50,001 nucleotides of DNA from contig CAIJGS010000346.1 in the NCBI GenBank assembly GCA_903820285.1, forward strand, positions 1 to 50,001, given 5' to 3'. Positions 16,800 to 26,893 of the stretch are shown in pieces. Numbering within the stretch: the first letter of the stretch is position 1; the number at the start of each line of letters is the position of its first letter. The position numbers and the translations under genes are program-made. Under the pieces are notes generated by a model, which was not told where the DNA came from, did no database searches, and saw nothing but the letters and a program-made list of their open reading frames with translations. This DNA comes from an uncultured Verrucomicrobia subdivision 3 bacterium (lineage in GTDB: Bacteria > Verrucomicrobiota > Verrucomicrobiia > Limisphaerales > UBA11358).

Positions 16800-19700
16800 G
16801 TGAATTTGTTCAGATTGATTTTCGGTTCGAAGAACGACCGGGACGTAAAGAAGATCCGTCCGGTGGTGGCGCGCATCAATGAAGTTGAGGCGGGCCTGCA
16901 AAAGTTGTCCGACGACGACTTGCGCGCCAAGACCGCCGCATGGAAGGCGGAGCTGTCCCAGATCGAGGATAAAACCGAGCTGGCGCTGAAGCTGGAACAG
17001 ATTCTGCCGGAAGCGTTTGCCGTGGTCAAAACCACCTGCCGCCGGCTGTGCGGCCAGGACATCACCGTGCGCGAACATCCCATCCGCTGGGAGATGGTTC
17101 CGTTTGATGTGCAACTGATCGGCGGCTACGCGCTGCACACCGGGCACATTGCGGAAATGGCCACGGGCGAAGGCAAAACCCTCGTCGCCACCCTGCCCGT
17201 CTACCTCAACGCCCTCACGGGACGCGGGGTGCATGTGGTGACGGTGAATGACTATCTGGCCGCGCGCGATGCGGAATGGATGGGCGCGATCTATAAATTT
17301 CTCGGCCTGACGGTCGGGGTAATCCTGCACGACCAACCGCCGCAGGTTCGCCGGGCGCAATACGCCTGCGACATCACCTACGGCACGAACGCGGAATTCG
17401 GCTTTGATTATCTGCGCGACAACGGCATGGCCCTCCGCCAGGAGGACCAGGTGCAGCGCGGCCATTACTTCGCCATTGTGGACGAAGTGGACTCGATTCT
17501 GATTGATGAAGCCCGTACGCCGCTGATCATCAGCGGTCCGGCGGTCCGGACGTTCGATGAACAGTACGCCCAGTGGAAGCCCACGGTGGAAGGACTCGTC
17601 TTTGCCCAGCAGCAATTGTGCGGCCGTTTCCTCAAGGAAGCCGAGACACTGATAAAGAAGCTGCGGCCGGCCGATGGCGGCAACGTGCCCAATGCCGACG
17701 CGCTGGAAAAGGAGATCGGCCTGCTGCTGTTCCGCGTGAAAACCGGCCAGCCGAAGTCCGAAGCCCTGATGAAGGTGCTGGAAAATCCGGCGAATGTCGG
17801 CCTGATGAATCGCGCCGAACTGGAACTGCACAAGGATCAGAAGAAGGTGGATCTTTATCGCGAGAAGGAAGAACTTCTGTTCGCGATTGATGAAAAGGGC
17901 CATGAAGCGGACCTCACGGAAAAGGGCCGCAGCCACATCAGTCCACAGGACCCGGACGCCTTTGTGCTGCCGGATCTCTCGACCATGCTGCATGACGTGG
18001 ATGCCGGTGCCGAAACAGATCCCCGCAAGCGCCTGGAAATCAAAGCCAAAATGCAGTCGGACTTTGAGACCAAGGCGCAGAAGATACACTCGATTTCGCA
18101 ATTGCTGAAGGCGTACAGCCTTTATCAGAACGACGTGGATTACGTGGTGCAGGAAAACAAGGTCATCATCGTAGACCCGCACACGGGCCGGCCCATGGCG
18201 GGCCGCCGCTGGAGTGACGGTTTGCACCAGGCCGTGGAAGCCAAGGAAGGCGTGACGATTGAACGCGAAACGCAGACGCTCGCGACGATCACGATCCAGA
18301 ACTATTTCCGCCTCTATCAAAAGCTGGCGGGCATGACGGGCACGGCCGAAACCGAGGCCACCGAATTCCTGGACATTTACAAGCTGGGCGTGCTGAACAT
18401 TCCCCAGAACCGGCCGAACATCCGCGTGGATGGCGACGACTCGGTGTACAAGACGCGGCGCGAGAAATTCAATGCCGCCGTTCGCGAAATCCGCGAAAAA
18501 CATGCGCAGGGCCGGCCGGTGCTGGTTGGCACGGTCTCGGTCGAGACCAGTGAAATGCTGTCCCGGCTGCTGAAGAAGGAAGGCATCGTCCATTCCGTGC
18601 TGAATGCGAAGTACCATCAGCAGGAAGCCGAAATTGTTTCCCGCGCCGGCCAGCGCGGGGCGGTGACCATTGCCACGAACATGGCGGGCCGCGGTACGGA
18701 CATCAAGCTGGGTGCCGGCGTGGCGGAAAGCGGCGGGTTGCATGTGCTGGGCACGGAACGCCATGAATCGCGCCGCATTGACCGCCAGTTGCGCGGCCGC
18801 TGCTCGCGCCAGGGCGACCCGGGTTCCTCACACTTTTTCATCTCACTGGAAGACGACCTGATGCGCCTGTTCGGTTCCGACCGGATTGTGAAGCTGATGG
18901 AAAAGATGGGCCTGGAGGAAGGGGAAGAACTGAAGCACGGCCTGCTCAACCGCTCCATCCAGCAGGCGCAGAAGCGCGTGGAAGGTCACAACTTCCAGAT
19001 CCGCAAACGCACGCTGGAATATGACGACGTGATGAACAAGCAGCGCGAAGTCATCTATGGCTTCCGCAATGAGATCATTGGCAGTCAGGACGTCCGCGAC
19101 CGGCTGATGGACATCATCGAAGAAGTGGTGATCCTGAAGGTGGAGGAATTCACCAGCGCCAATCCGGAAAGTTCGGAATGGCGCATCCGGGGCCTGGCCG
19201 ACTGGGTGAACCTGAATTTCCCGCTGGGCATGCCCGAGGCGGAAATTTTTAAGGCCGCCGCCGCCGGCAAGGAAGCACCCGTGCCCGGTTCGCTGTACGA
19301 CGGTTTGACGCCGGAACAGTTCGGCATCTGCAATTTCATCAGCGACAGCATCCGCCGCGCCTACGAGCTGAAAGTGAGCTTTGAATCGCCGGACAAGCTG
19401 GCCACGGTGGAGCGGTATACGATTCTGAGCGCGATTGACAAGCTCTGGCAGGAACATCTGTACGAGATGGACAGCCTGCGCTACAGCATCGGCCTGCGCG
19501 CCCACGGCCAGCGGGATCCGCTGCTGGAATACAAGGCGGAAGCCTTCAAGATCTTTGACGAACTGATGGTGAACATCAAGACGGAGATCTGCCACAACGT
19601 CTTTCGCAGTGCGACGAGCCTGATGGCGTTCGAAAACTTCCTGCGCAATGCGCCCCAGCAGACGCTGCATCAGGAAACGCCGAGCGCCTTCAGCAGCCCG

Positions 19701-19865
19701 CCGCCGGCAGCGCCGGGCACTGCGAGCGACGTGGTGAGCCAGGCCGCCGATGCCCAGGAAAAGATCGCCAAGGCCCGCCCCGTGCGCACCGGCCCGAAGG
19801 TCGGCCGGAACGACCCCTGCCCTTGCGGCAGCGGCAAGAAATACAAGCAGTGCTGCGGCAAGTAA
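16800..19865 (+). CDS. secA: preprotein translocase ATPase SecA
   Basis: 1021 residues from GTG 16800, chosen because AGAGGA stands about 7 bases upstream and the product then begins MNLFRLIFGSKNDRDVKKI as in other SecA proteins; GTG 16764 would add 12 unrelated residues. Walker A is ATGEGKT (121-127) and Walker B is DEVD (228-231). The second motor domain has TNMAGRGTDIKLG and the conserved RQLRGRCSRQGDPG. The C terminus ends with the zinc-binding SEC-C motif CPCGSGKKYKQCCGK. It drives protein export through SecYEG at the inner membrane. The length is above the E. coli 901, largely from an insertion between about 260 and 420 that is common outside Proteobacteria. A strong terminator follows. 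Confidence 0.97.
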   Translation: MNLFRLIFGSKNDRDVKKIRPVVARINEVEAGLQKLSDDDLRAKTAAWKAELSQIEDKTELALKLEQILPEAFAVVKTTCRRLCGQDITVREHPIRWEMVPFDVQLIGGYALHTGHIAEMATGEGKTLVATLPVYLNALTGRGVHVVTVNDYLAARDAEWMGAIYKFLGLTVGVILHDQPPQVRRAQYACDITYGTNAEFGFDYLRDNGMALRQEDQVQRGHYFAIVDEVDSILIDEARTPLIISGPAVRTFDEQYAQWKPTVEGLVFAQQQLCGRFLKEAETLIKKLRPADGGNVPNADALEKEIGLLLFRVKTGQPKSEALMKVLENPANVGLMNRAELELHKDQKKVDLYREKEELLFAIDEKGHEADLTEKGRSHISPQDPDAFVLPDLSTMLHDVDAGAETDPRKRLEIKAKMQSDFETKAQKIHSISQLLKAYSLYQNDVDYVVQENKVIIVDPHTGRPMAGRRWSDGLHQAVEAKEGVTIERETQTLATITIQNYFRLYQKLAGMTGTAETEATEFLDIYKLGVLNIPQNRPNIRVDGDDSVYKTRREKFNAAVREIREKHAQGRPVLVGTVSVETSEMLSRLLKKEGIVHSVLNAKYHQQEAEIVSRAGQRGAVTIATNMAGRGTDIKLGAGVAESGGLHVLGTERHESRRIDRQLRGRCSRQGDPGSSHFFISLEDDLMRLFGSDRIVKLMEKMGLEEGEELKHGLLNRSIQQAQKRVEGHNFQIRKRTLEYDDVMNKQREVIYGFRNEIIGSQDVRDRLMDIIEEVVILKVEEFTSANPESSEWRIRGLADWVNLNFPLGMPEAEIFKAAAAGKEAPVPGSLYDGLTPEQFGICNFISDSIRRAYELKVSFESPDKLATVERYTILSAIDKLWQEHLYEMDSLRYSIGLRAHGQRDPLLEYKAEAFKIFDELMVNIKTEICHNVFRSATSLMAFENFLRNAPQQTLHQETPSAFSSPPPAAPGTASDVVSQAADAQEKIAKARPVRTGPKVGRNDPCPCGSGKKYKQCCGK

Positions 19866-19881
19866 GCTGACAATCTGAAAA

Positions 19882-19915
19882 AAAACCGCCCGCGATGTGA
19901 GTCGCGGGCGGTTTT
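19882..19915 (+). terminator. intrinsic terminator shared by secA and the GH27 gene
   Basis: A perfect 14-bp stem, AAAACCGCCCGCGA (19882-19895) with TCGCGGGCGGTTTT (19902-19915), and a 6-base loop. A T-run ends the plus strand arm and an A-run begins it, so it can end both secA and the convergent GH27 transcript. Confidence 0.9.
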
Positions 19916-19937
19916 GCGTTTATCTTTCTACGGAAGT

Positions 19938-21998
19938 TTATTTCACCGTCGTGAGCTTGTAGAGCACCACGCCGTGGGCCGGAATGGTGAGCGGCAGCGA
20001 ACCGGTGGCGGGATCCACCACAGTCACATCCTTCTGCCGCCACAGGTCGCGCACCTGCTGATTGCCTTTGAAACCGAGCTGGGCGAGCTGGTTAAAGTCT
20101 AGCGTCACGGGTGCGGTTCCGAGGTTGAAGAAGCCGAGCGCGCGGCTGCCATCTTCCAGTTCCTTTTCATAGATCGACACTTTGTCGATCTTCAAGACGG
20201 TCTGCGCTTCCTTGCCGAGGGCGTCCTGATCCAGCGCGAGCACTTCATCGTTGCTCAGGAGGTTCAAGGTAAAGGCATCGAATTGCTCCATGTCACAGCC
20301 GATCAGCAGTGGCGCGGAGAGCAGGCACCACAGGCTGATGTGCGTGTACTGTTCATCCGGCGTCAGGCGCGTGGGATGCAGATGGCCCCAGCCGACCTGG
20401 CCGACGATGAGCATGTCCGGATCGTTCCAATGGCCGGGACCGGCAAACGGCGCGGCCGGGTCCTGCTTGAAGCCGATACCGCTCATGCTACGCCAGGTAT
20501 CGGTGATGTCGCCGGTGGTGCGCCAGGAATTGCCGTTGACCTCGGCACCCCATTTCCAGACATCGGACATGCCGTACTGGCAGAGGCTGAAGAGAATGTC
20601 GCGGTTCTGCTCGCGCAGATATTTGCCCATGACGGTATAGGGATGTTCCGCCACGGCCTGGTCATTTTTACCTTTGCCTTCGGACCAGGTGGGGATGTCC
20701 TTGGCCGACGGATCTTTGCCATCGGCAATGCCGCCGTAGCTGCACCAGTCGTATTTCAGATAATCAAAGCCCCACTTGGCGTAGGTCTGGGCATCCTGCT
20801 GTTCATGCTGCCAGCTGGCGGTGCAACCGCCGCAGGTCCACGGTCCGGGTGAGGAGTAAAGACCGATCTTCAGGCCGAGGCCATGAACATAGTTCGCCAG
20901 GCCGGCCATGTCGGGGAAACGGACGTTGGGAACGATGTTGCCTTGCGCATCGCGAAACTCGCCATGCAGCGTCGGGTCCTGGGAATCGCGATGGTTTTCC
21001 CAGAAGTCGTCAATATTGACGTAGGTCCAACCGTGATTGATGAGGCCGCTCTTGACCATGGCATCGGCGGCGCGTTTCACGCGGTCGGCGGAAACGGCAT
21101 TGGCAAAGCAGTTCCAGCTGTTCCAGCCCATCTGCGGGGTGAGCGCAATCTGGTCGCCACAGACGATGCGGAATTTTTTCACATCCTGGCCCAGGTCATT
21201 CTTGGCACCGAGGATAACGGTGTATTCACCCTTGGCCTTCAGCTTGCCGGTAATCTGCCCGGTTTTGCGGTCCAGCTTCAGGCCGGAGGGCAGGCCCTTG
21301 GCGGAAAATTTGACCGGGCGTTCGCCCGTCGCGGGAATGGTATAGAGGAACGGCGAACCGGGCCGCACCCCAAAGACGTTCGGACCATTGATGTGCGGCG
21401 TGGTCGCTTCCGGCGGGGTTAAAATGTACGGGGCCACGGCGGCGACCTGTTCGGCACCGACAGCGACAGGTGCAGTGCCTGAGGTTTCAAACTTGGCGGC
21501 GGCCCAGTCCGCGTGGTCGAAATCAATGCCATCGCCGCCATCGGTCACTTCCAGCACGAGGGTTTTCACCCCGGCCACATCCACGGAAACATCCTTCGCG
21601 GCATCGCCCTTGTGGAGAACACCACTTTGCCAGAGCGCCTTGCCATCGCCTTTGACGATGAATTCCACGCTGCCGAGGCCGTCGCCGACTTCATCATCCA
21701 CGCCCACCGTGGCGGTGAAGCGCGTGCTGCCGCCGGCCAGTTTAAGTTGCAACAGGCTCTCGGCGTGGGTGCCGAAACCATGGTCGAAGGTTCTGCCACC
21801 AATGGTCAATTTGTGACCATCGACGGTGGCGTTCTTGTGGGGGTCGCCATATCCCTGAGTGGCGAGGCCGACGTTCAGACTGTCCAGCCAGACAGTGTCA
21901 GCCGAAGCCGTTGCCACGGCGAGTGAAGCGAGCACGGAAACCATCCATGCGTTACCTCCGGGGAGCGTGCGCCCCCGGCCCATTCGTTTTGATTTCAT
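19938..21998 (-). CDS. GH27 alpha-galactosidase with N-terminal NPCBM domain
   Basis: 686 residues from ATG 21998; a longer frame to 22148 would overlap the divergent rdgB. The signal peptide ends near residue 33. An NPCBM carbohydrate-binding domain (34-170: FDHGFGTHAES, VGVDDEVGDGLGSVEF) is followed by an Ig-like putative domain (205-280: LPSGLKLDRKTGQITG). The GH27 barrel runs 285-585 (LTPQMGWNSWNCF), with nucleophile D417 in KYDWC and acid/base D497 in WRTTGDI. A C-terminal beta domain spans about 595-686. It removes terminal alpha-galactose from oligo- or polysaccharides. It is convergent with secA and divergent from rdgB, with a 75-base shared promoter gap. Confidence 0.93.
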   Translation of the reverse strand: MKSKRMGRGRTLPGGNAWMVSVLASLAVATASADTVWLDSLNVGLATQGYGDPHKNATVDGHKLTIGGRTFDHGFGTHAESLLQLKLAGGSTRFTATVGVDDEVGDGLGSVEFIVKGDGKALWQSGVLHKGDAAKDVSVDVAGVKTLVLEVTDGGDGIDFDHADWAAAKFETSGTAPVAVGAEQVAAVAPYILTPPEATTPHINGPNVFGVRPGSPFLYTIPATGERPVKFSAKGLPSGLKLDRKTGQITGKLKAKGEYTVILGAKNDLGQDVKKFRIVCGDQIALTPQMGWNSWNCFANAVSADRVKRAADAMVKSGLINHGWTYVNIDDFWENHRDSQDPTLHGEFRDAQGNIVPNVRFPDMAGLANYVHGLGLKIGLYSSPGPWTCGGCTASWQHEQQDAQTYAKWGFDYLKYDWCSYGGIADGKDPSAKDIPTWSEGKGKNDQAVAEHPYTVMGKYLREQNRDILFSLCQYGMSDVWKWGAEVNGNSWRTTGDITDTWRSMSGIGFKQDPAAPFAGPGHWNDPDMLIVGQVGWGHLHPTRLTPDEQYTHISLWCLLSAPLLIGCDMEQFDAFTLNLLSNDEVLALDQDALGKEAQTVLKIDKVSIYEKELEDGSRALGFFNLGTAPVTLDFNQLAQLGFKGNQQVRDLWRQKDVTVVDPATGSLPLTIPAHGVVLYKLTTVK

Positions 21999-22073
21999 CG
22001 CCTGAGTTTGCCGTACAAAAAATTCCGGTGTCAAGCTCGCCTGCCCGGTATTTTGTGGTATTCTCCCCGCCGC

Positions 22074-22724
22074 ATGAAAACGCTGCTGATTGCCACCCGC
22101 AACCAACATAAGACCGCCGAGATTCGCGCCATCCTCGGAAGCCGCCATCTTTATCTGACTTTGAATGATTTTCCCGCCGCGCCGCCGGTGGTGGAAGATG
22201 CCGACAGCTTTGCCGGCAACGCTGCGAAGAAGGCATTTGAAATCGCCGTGTGGCTCGCCAAAAACTGGACGCTCGAACTGGATCCCGGCGCGTTTTATGT
22301 GCTGGCGGATGATTCGGGCCTGGAAGTGGATGCCCTCAACGGCGCGCCCGGCGTATATTCCGCCCGCTTCGCGGCCCTGGATTCAGGCCACCCGGGCAAT
22401 TCCCCCGACGCGGAAAACAATGCCAAACTCCTGCGTCTGCTCGGCGACCTGCCGCCGGAAAAACGCACCGCCCGCTTTCGCTGCGTGCTGGCGCTCGCGC
22501 ATCCGGCCGATCATAAACTGAGAATCCAGAACGTCGAATGTGTGGATGGCACGTGCGAAGGCCGCATTCAGCCTGTCGCCAGCGGCCAGCATGGTTTTGG
22601 CTATGACCCGCTGTTTGTGCCAGATGGGTTCACCGAATCCTTTGCGGAACTCGGTGAGACCGTGAAAGACCGCATCAGCCACCGCGCCCATGCGCTGGTG
22701 AAGCTGAAGGAAATTCTGAAATAG
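22074..22724 (+). CDS. rdgB: XTP/dITP diphosphatase (RdgB/HAM1 family)
   Basis: 216 residues from ATG 22074; upstream in-frame codons run into the promoter region of the GH27 gene. It hydrolyses non-canonical purine NTPs such as dITP and XTP to monophosphates, keeping them out of DNA and RNA. The family motifs are complete: LIATRNQHKTAEI at the start, ADDSGLEVDALNGAPGVYSA with the metal and base-binding acidic residues, GFGYDPLF, and the C-terminal ISHRAHAL. The length is slightly above the usual 195-205 because of a longer segment around residues 55-75 (LAKNWTLELDPGAFYV). It is cytoplasmic housekeeping, unrelated to the surrounding glycosidases, and convergent with the GH92 gene 17 bases away. 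Confidence 0.95.
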   Translation: MKTLLIATRNQHKTAEIRAILGSRHLYLTLNDFPAAPPVVEDADSFAGNAAKKAFEIAVWLAKNWTLELDPGAFYVLADDSGLEVDALNGAPGVYSARFAALDSGHPGNSPDAENNAKLLRLLGDLPPEKRTARFRCVLALAHPADHKLRIQNVECVDGTCEGRIQPVASGQHGFGYDPLFVPDGFTESFAELGETVKDRISHRAHALVKLKEILK

Positions 22725-22741
22725 AAATTTCCAATGAGGCG

Positions 22742-25700
22742 CTATTTTCCCGGAGCGGATGTTTTCGCAGCAGCGATTTGCGCTTCGATATCTGCCTTCC
22801 ATTCGGCACCAAGGTCGGGTGCGGTTTTGCCGGTGAAGTGCGACCACAGACTGTCGTCATAAGTGCCTTCACGCATGGCGGCGTTTAATTGCGTTACGAT
22901 ATTGGGGTCGTATTTTTCGGACACCCAGTTGAGGAAATTGGCGGTGGTCCGGTAGCTGTCGTTGTAGTGTAGTGAGGCATGACGCAACCGGCGCAGCCAA
23001 ACGAGGTCGGCCCCGTGGCTCTGCGGTTCATATTTGAACCAGCGGATATAATCGGCGGTGCCTTCGATGATCCAGCCGGGATTTTCACCGCCATGACCGC
23101 CCACCTGCTGGACAACATGCACGGCTTCGTGCACCAGGGAACCAACGGCCTCGCCCTTCAGCTCGGATTTCAGCCAGACGGAATTGGCCACGACGCGATT
23201 GCCGGCGGTGAAGGCCACGCCATCAATGGGTTTGAGCGTGATGCTGAAATGATTGGGGGCGGAGTAGCCCGTGCTGGGCAGGATCGCCACGATCTTGGGA
23301 TACTGCTCCGCCAGCACGGGGGCAAGCTGGTCGTGCGCCCAGGTCTGCAATTCGGGCGCGCCGGCCGTGTTGATGGTGATGTCGCATTTGCCATCCGATG
23401 TCTTGACGGTGAATTGCGTCGGCGGAATGGCCCCCGCCGGCAGGATTTCAATGCCGCAAATCTTGGCATTTTGATCGGGACTATCCTGGTCCGCCAAAAT
23501 GCGAATTACAATGTTGCCTTGGGCGTCCGGCTCAATGTCGGAAAATTCCCGGACGACGGCTTTGTTCAGACCGCCGCCGGCGGCAAAGATATCAAATCTT
23601 TTCAGCACGGGTTTGCCGTTGATCTGAATGTTTTCAAGCCGGGAGCCGGCGCCGTTGTCAAAGATTTCGGCAAAATGCAGGCGCACCAGATAGCGTTGCC
23701 CGGCCGGCACGGGAAAGTTGAACGCGAAATCCTGGCCATAGCATTCACTCTGGTACACGGCGGCCGGCGCGGCGTGAGGCGCGCTGGTGTCAATGGTCGC
23801 ATCAGCATGGTTCATGCCGGCGGGAACGACTTCCGGGTCGGGCACGAATTCGCCCACCGGTTCATCACTGCCACACACCACATGGATGGGCAGCGACAAT
23901 TTCGCCGCCTGATCCGCAGCCGGAGCGGGCAAAGCCGGGTAAACGAAACCGGCCGGCATGGTGCCCGGCGGACGGTCCGCCGGAGCAGCGCCCCACGCGA
24001 GGTTGGGCTGCGGGCCCATCACAAAAACCAGCGTGCCACCGGCGGTGATCTGCGCGGTGGTAAGCCAGGGTTTGGTCAGCGGGGCGCCATTCAAGGTGGC
24101 GGATTGGATGTAAATATTCGTGCTGTTGTTATTCCGGGCGATGACCGTGAAGGTGCGGCCGTGATATATGTCCCGGTCCAGATGAACAACGGCCTTGGTC
24201 ACCACCGGGCTGCCGATGGCATAGACGCCGCTATCAGGATTTAACGGATAGAAACCGAGGGCGCTGAATACATACCAAGCGGCCATCTGGCCGCAATCCA
24301 CATTGCCGCACTGGCCGGCGGGCGTGTCATCATAAAGCGTGGCCATGACTTCACGCACATGCTGCTGGGTTTTCGCGGGCACCCCGGCGTAATCGTAGAG
24401 GTAGGCGACATGGTGGCATTGTTCGTCCCCCTGCGAGTATTGACCGATCAGGCCGCTGATGTCGGGTATGCTGGTGCGGATAAAAGAATCGGCGGTAAAG
24501 AGGGAATCCAGCTTTTGCACAAAGCCCTGGTCGCCGCCATAAAGCGAGATCATGCCGGGCACGTCCTGCTGGATGGCGAAGGCATACTGCCAGGCATCGG
24601 CTTCGGTATATTCATCGCCCACCAGCGCGTTGGTGACAAAGGGAGAACGCCAGACACCGCCGGCTTTCCGGCCGCGGAAGAAACCCGTGGTGCGGTCAAA
24701 CAAGTTCCGGTAATTCGCGGCGCGCCGGTAAAACAATTGCGCATCCTCCGGCTTGTTCAAGGTCTCGGCCAGCCGCGCAATGCACCAGTCATCAAACGAA
24801 TATTCGATGGTGCAGGACGTGGCGGCCGCGCCCGGGCGGGAGGCGACATAGCCAAGTTCCTTATAGGTCCGCAAGCCACTGCGATTCTGCATGGCGGTGT
24901 CGCGCATGGCTTGGTAGGCGGCCTCGACATCAAAGCCGCGGAACCCGGCCAGATAAGCCTGCGCGATCATGTCCACCGAGTGGTAGCCGATCATGCACCA
25001 GGTTTCATTGGCGCAGAGCGGCCAGATGGGCGTGGTGTGCTGGCCCAGTTCGTTATATTCGGCCAGCATGGACTGCACCATGTCATTGACCCGGCCGGGC
25101 TGCAGGAGCGTCAGCAGCGGCCATTCGGCGCGATAGATGTCCCAGATGGAGAACGTGGTGTAGTTTTGAAAGTTGGTGCCGGCATGATTTTGATGATCAT
25201 AACCGCGATATTTGCCATCCACGTCATTAAAGATCGTCGGGGCCAGGCAGGACAAATACACATTGGCATAGAAGGTGGCGCGCACATGCGGATCGTACGA
25301 CTGAACTTGAACGTTGTTGAACACCTGCTGCCATTGCTTGACGGCGGCAGACCGAACTGAATTGAAATTCCAGCCGGGAATTTCGGCCGCCAGATTCTTG
25401 CGCGCCCCGTCAATGCCGGTGCCGGAAATGCCGACTTTGACCAGCACCGCCTCGCCGGCAGTGGTCTTGTAACTGACGTAGCCTTTGACGTTCCGGGCAT
25501 GGGATGCACGAACCCCATTGGCCAGCAAGGTGCCGTCCTGCTCCAGGCCGAAGGAGTCGAACGGCCGGGAAAATTGCATCACAAAATAGATGGCACGCCG
25601 GCCGCCCCAACCGTTTGAAAAGCGATAGCCGCTGATGGTGTCATTGCCCTCGACCTGAAGTGAGGCATCCACCGGATCGTTGCCGACACTGTGCACCAGA

Positions 25701-26842
25701 TCCAAAATGATGTGCGACTGATCGGAGGCGGGGAAAGTGTACTTGTGGAAACCGCAACGGGCGGAGGCGGTCAGTTCCACGGCCACTTTCGGGTCTTGGA
25801 GGAACACGGAGTAACTGCCGGGTGTGGCGTGCTCCTGATCGTGCGAGAAACGCGAGGCATACCCCTGCCCCGACGTACCGGCATCGAGCCGGACCGGGCC
25901 GACGGTGGGCATCAACAGGACGTCGCCCAGACAACCGCAGCCGGTGCCGCTCAAATGAGTGTGACTGAAACCAAGAATGGTTGAATCCCGGTAATGATAA
26001 CCGGAACTGCCATCCCAGCCTTGCGTGGTGGTATCCGGACTGAGCTGGACCATACCAAAAGGAACCGTGGCGCCGGGGTAAGCATGTCCATGCGCGTCCG
26101 TGCCCACGATGGGCAACGATTCCTCAACAGGTGCAGATGGGATTGCATTGGCCACGACCGCTGGTGCCGCCTTGGTGCCACTGGCAATCACGTTAATCTC
26201 ACTGTAAAAAGTATTGCCAAAACCGTCAGCCTCCTCGGTGCGACTTACGTCCAGCAACAGGTAGCGATATTTTCCCAAGGCGCCATCCGTATCGGCGATG
26301 CTCACACCGTATTGTCCGCCATTTTCGCTGGCGTTGGGCGAGGTGGTATCCACCCGGGCTAACAGCCGCCAGCCGCAGGTGGCCGGGTCTGTGCCCAATA
26401 GGGGAGCGATATTAAAGTCGGCGGCGGTGCCGGTGCTGGCATAGAGATCGTACACCTGCGGTCCGCGCATCCCCGGATGCCATGAATAGGTATTCACCTG
26501 CCGGATGGGTTGGACATTGCCGAGGTCGAGGCGCAAACGTCCGCCCGGCGTGCCGGCGTTGAAGAAAAAATTCTGGCCGGGATCATCGGCCTGTTCGGGC
26601 AGCTGACCATCTGTCAGCTTGTCGATATCGCCACCGGCGGAGTCGATTTCACCATCCACAATCGCCACCTTGGCGTTCCGGGCGGCGTTCGCCGGCGCGG
26701 GGGGCGGAACATTGGGGAGCTTGAATCCGGGCCGGGCATCATCATTGCCGAGATGCCCAATCGTGATGGTGACGCTGGCAGGCGCCGCCAACCCGGTCAA
26801 CCCGACCAGACCCGCGGCCAAAATGAATTGGTTAAAGTTCAT
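22742..26842 (-). CDS. GH92 alpha-mannosidase fused to malectin and BSP-type metallopeptidase domains
   Basis: 1366 residues with a signal peptide (about 1-22). Residues 55-220 form an F5/8-like sugar-binding domain. The GH92 exo-alpha-mannosidase part runs from 243 to about 945 (PGATVPFGMVQLSPD at 256-270; NETWCMIGYHSVDM at 612-625). The general-acid glutamate is E807, but in the context SQGDEQCHH rather than WHGNEPSHH, and the GNDD block reads GNV848D849CGQM. A malectin-like domain spans about 985-1135. The end, 1143-1360, matches basic secretory proteins (plant and bacterial peptidase-like family) with HEAVH (1238-1242) and the downstream IEGTADY. It probably trims mannose from glycoproteins or mannans. 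It follows the second GH92 gene by 51 bases on the same strand. Confidence 0.9.
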   Translation of the reverse strand: MNFNQFILAAGLVGLTGLAAPASVTITIGHLGNDDARPGFKLPNVPPPAPANAARNAKVAIVDGEIDSAGGDIDKLTDGQLPEQADDPGQNFFFNAGTPGGRLRLDLGNVQPIRQVNTYSWHPGMRGPQVYDLYASTGTAADFNIAPLLGTDPATCGWRLLARVDTTSPNASENGGQYGVSIADTDGALGKYRYLLLDVSRTEEADGFGNTFYSEINVIASGTKAAPAVVANAIPSAPVEESLPIVGTDAHGHAYPGATVPFGMVQLSPDTTTQGWDGSSGYHYRDSTILGFSHTHLSGTGCGCLGDVLLMPTVGPVRLDAGTSGQGYASRFSHDQEHATPGSYSVFLQDPKVAVELTASARCGFHKYTFPASDQSHIILDLVHSVGNDPVDASLQVEGNDTISGYRFSNGWGGRRAIYFVMQFSRPFDSFGLEQDGTLLANGVRASHARNVKGYVSYKTTAGEAVLVKVGISGTGIDGARKNLAAEIPGWNFNSVRSAAVKQWQQVFNNVQVQSYDPHVRATFYANVYLSCLAPTIFNDVDGKYRGYDHQNHAGTNFQNYTTFSIWDIYRAEWPLLTLLQPGRVNDMVQSMLAEYNELGQHTTPIWPLCANETWCMIGYHSVDMIAQAYLAGFRGFDVEAAYQAMRDTAMQNRSGLRTYKELGYVASRPGAAATSCTIEYSFDDWCIARLAETLNKPEDAQLFYRRAANYRNLFDRTTGFFRGRKAGGVWRSPFVTNALVGDEYTEADAWQYAFAIQQDVPGMISLYGGDQGFVQKLDSLFTADSFIRTSIPDISGLIGQYSQGDEQCHHVAYLYDYAGVPAKTQQHVREVMATLYDDTPAGQCGNVDCGQMAAWYVFSALGFYPLNPDSGVYAIGSPVVTKAVVHLDRDIYHGRTFTVIARNNNSTNIYIQSATLNGAPLTKPWLTTAQITAGGTLVFVMGPQPNLAWGAAPADRPPGTMPAGFVYPALPAPAADQAAKLSLPIHVVCGSDEPVGEFVPDPEVVPAGMNHADATIDTSAPHAAPAAVYQSECYGQDFAFNFPVPAGQRYLVRLHFAEIFDNGAGSRLENIQINGKPVLKRFDIFAAGGGLNKAVVREFSDIEPDAQGNIVIRILADQDSPDQNAKICGIEILPAGAIPPTQFTVKTSDGKCDITINTAGAPELQTWAHDQLAPVLAEQYPKIVAILPSTGYSAPNHFSITLKPIDGVAFTAGNRVVANSVWLKSELKGEAVGSLVHEAVHVVQQVGGHGGENPGWIIEGTADYIRWFKYEPQSHGADLVWLRRLRHASLHYNDSYRTTANFLNWVSEKYDPNIVTQLNAAMREGTYDDSLWSHFTGKTAPDLGAEWKADIEAQIAAAKTSAPGK

Positions 26843-26893
26843 ATGCTGTTGTGCAAAATAGATGTGGTTACGAAAGAGAGTCCAGTCCCTTGT

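Noticed and set aside
22709..22732. Terminator hairpin between rdgB and the GH92 gene
   Set aside because: GGAAATT/AATTTCC makes only a weak A/T-rich stem overlapping the rdgB stop, with no T-run.
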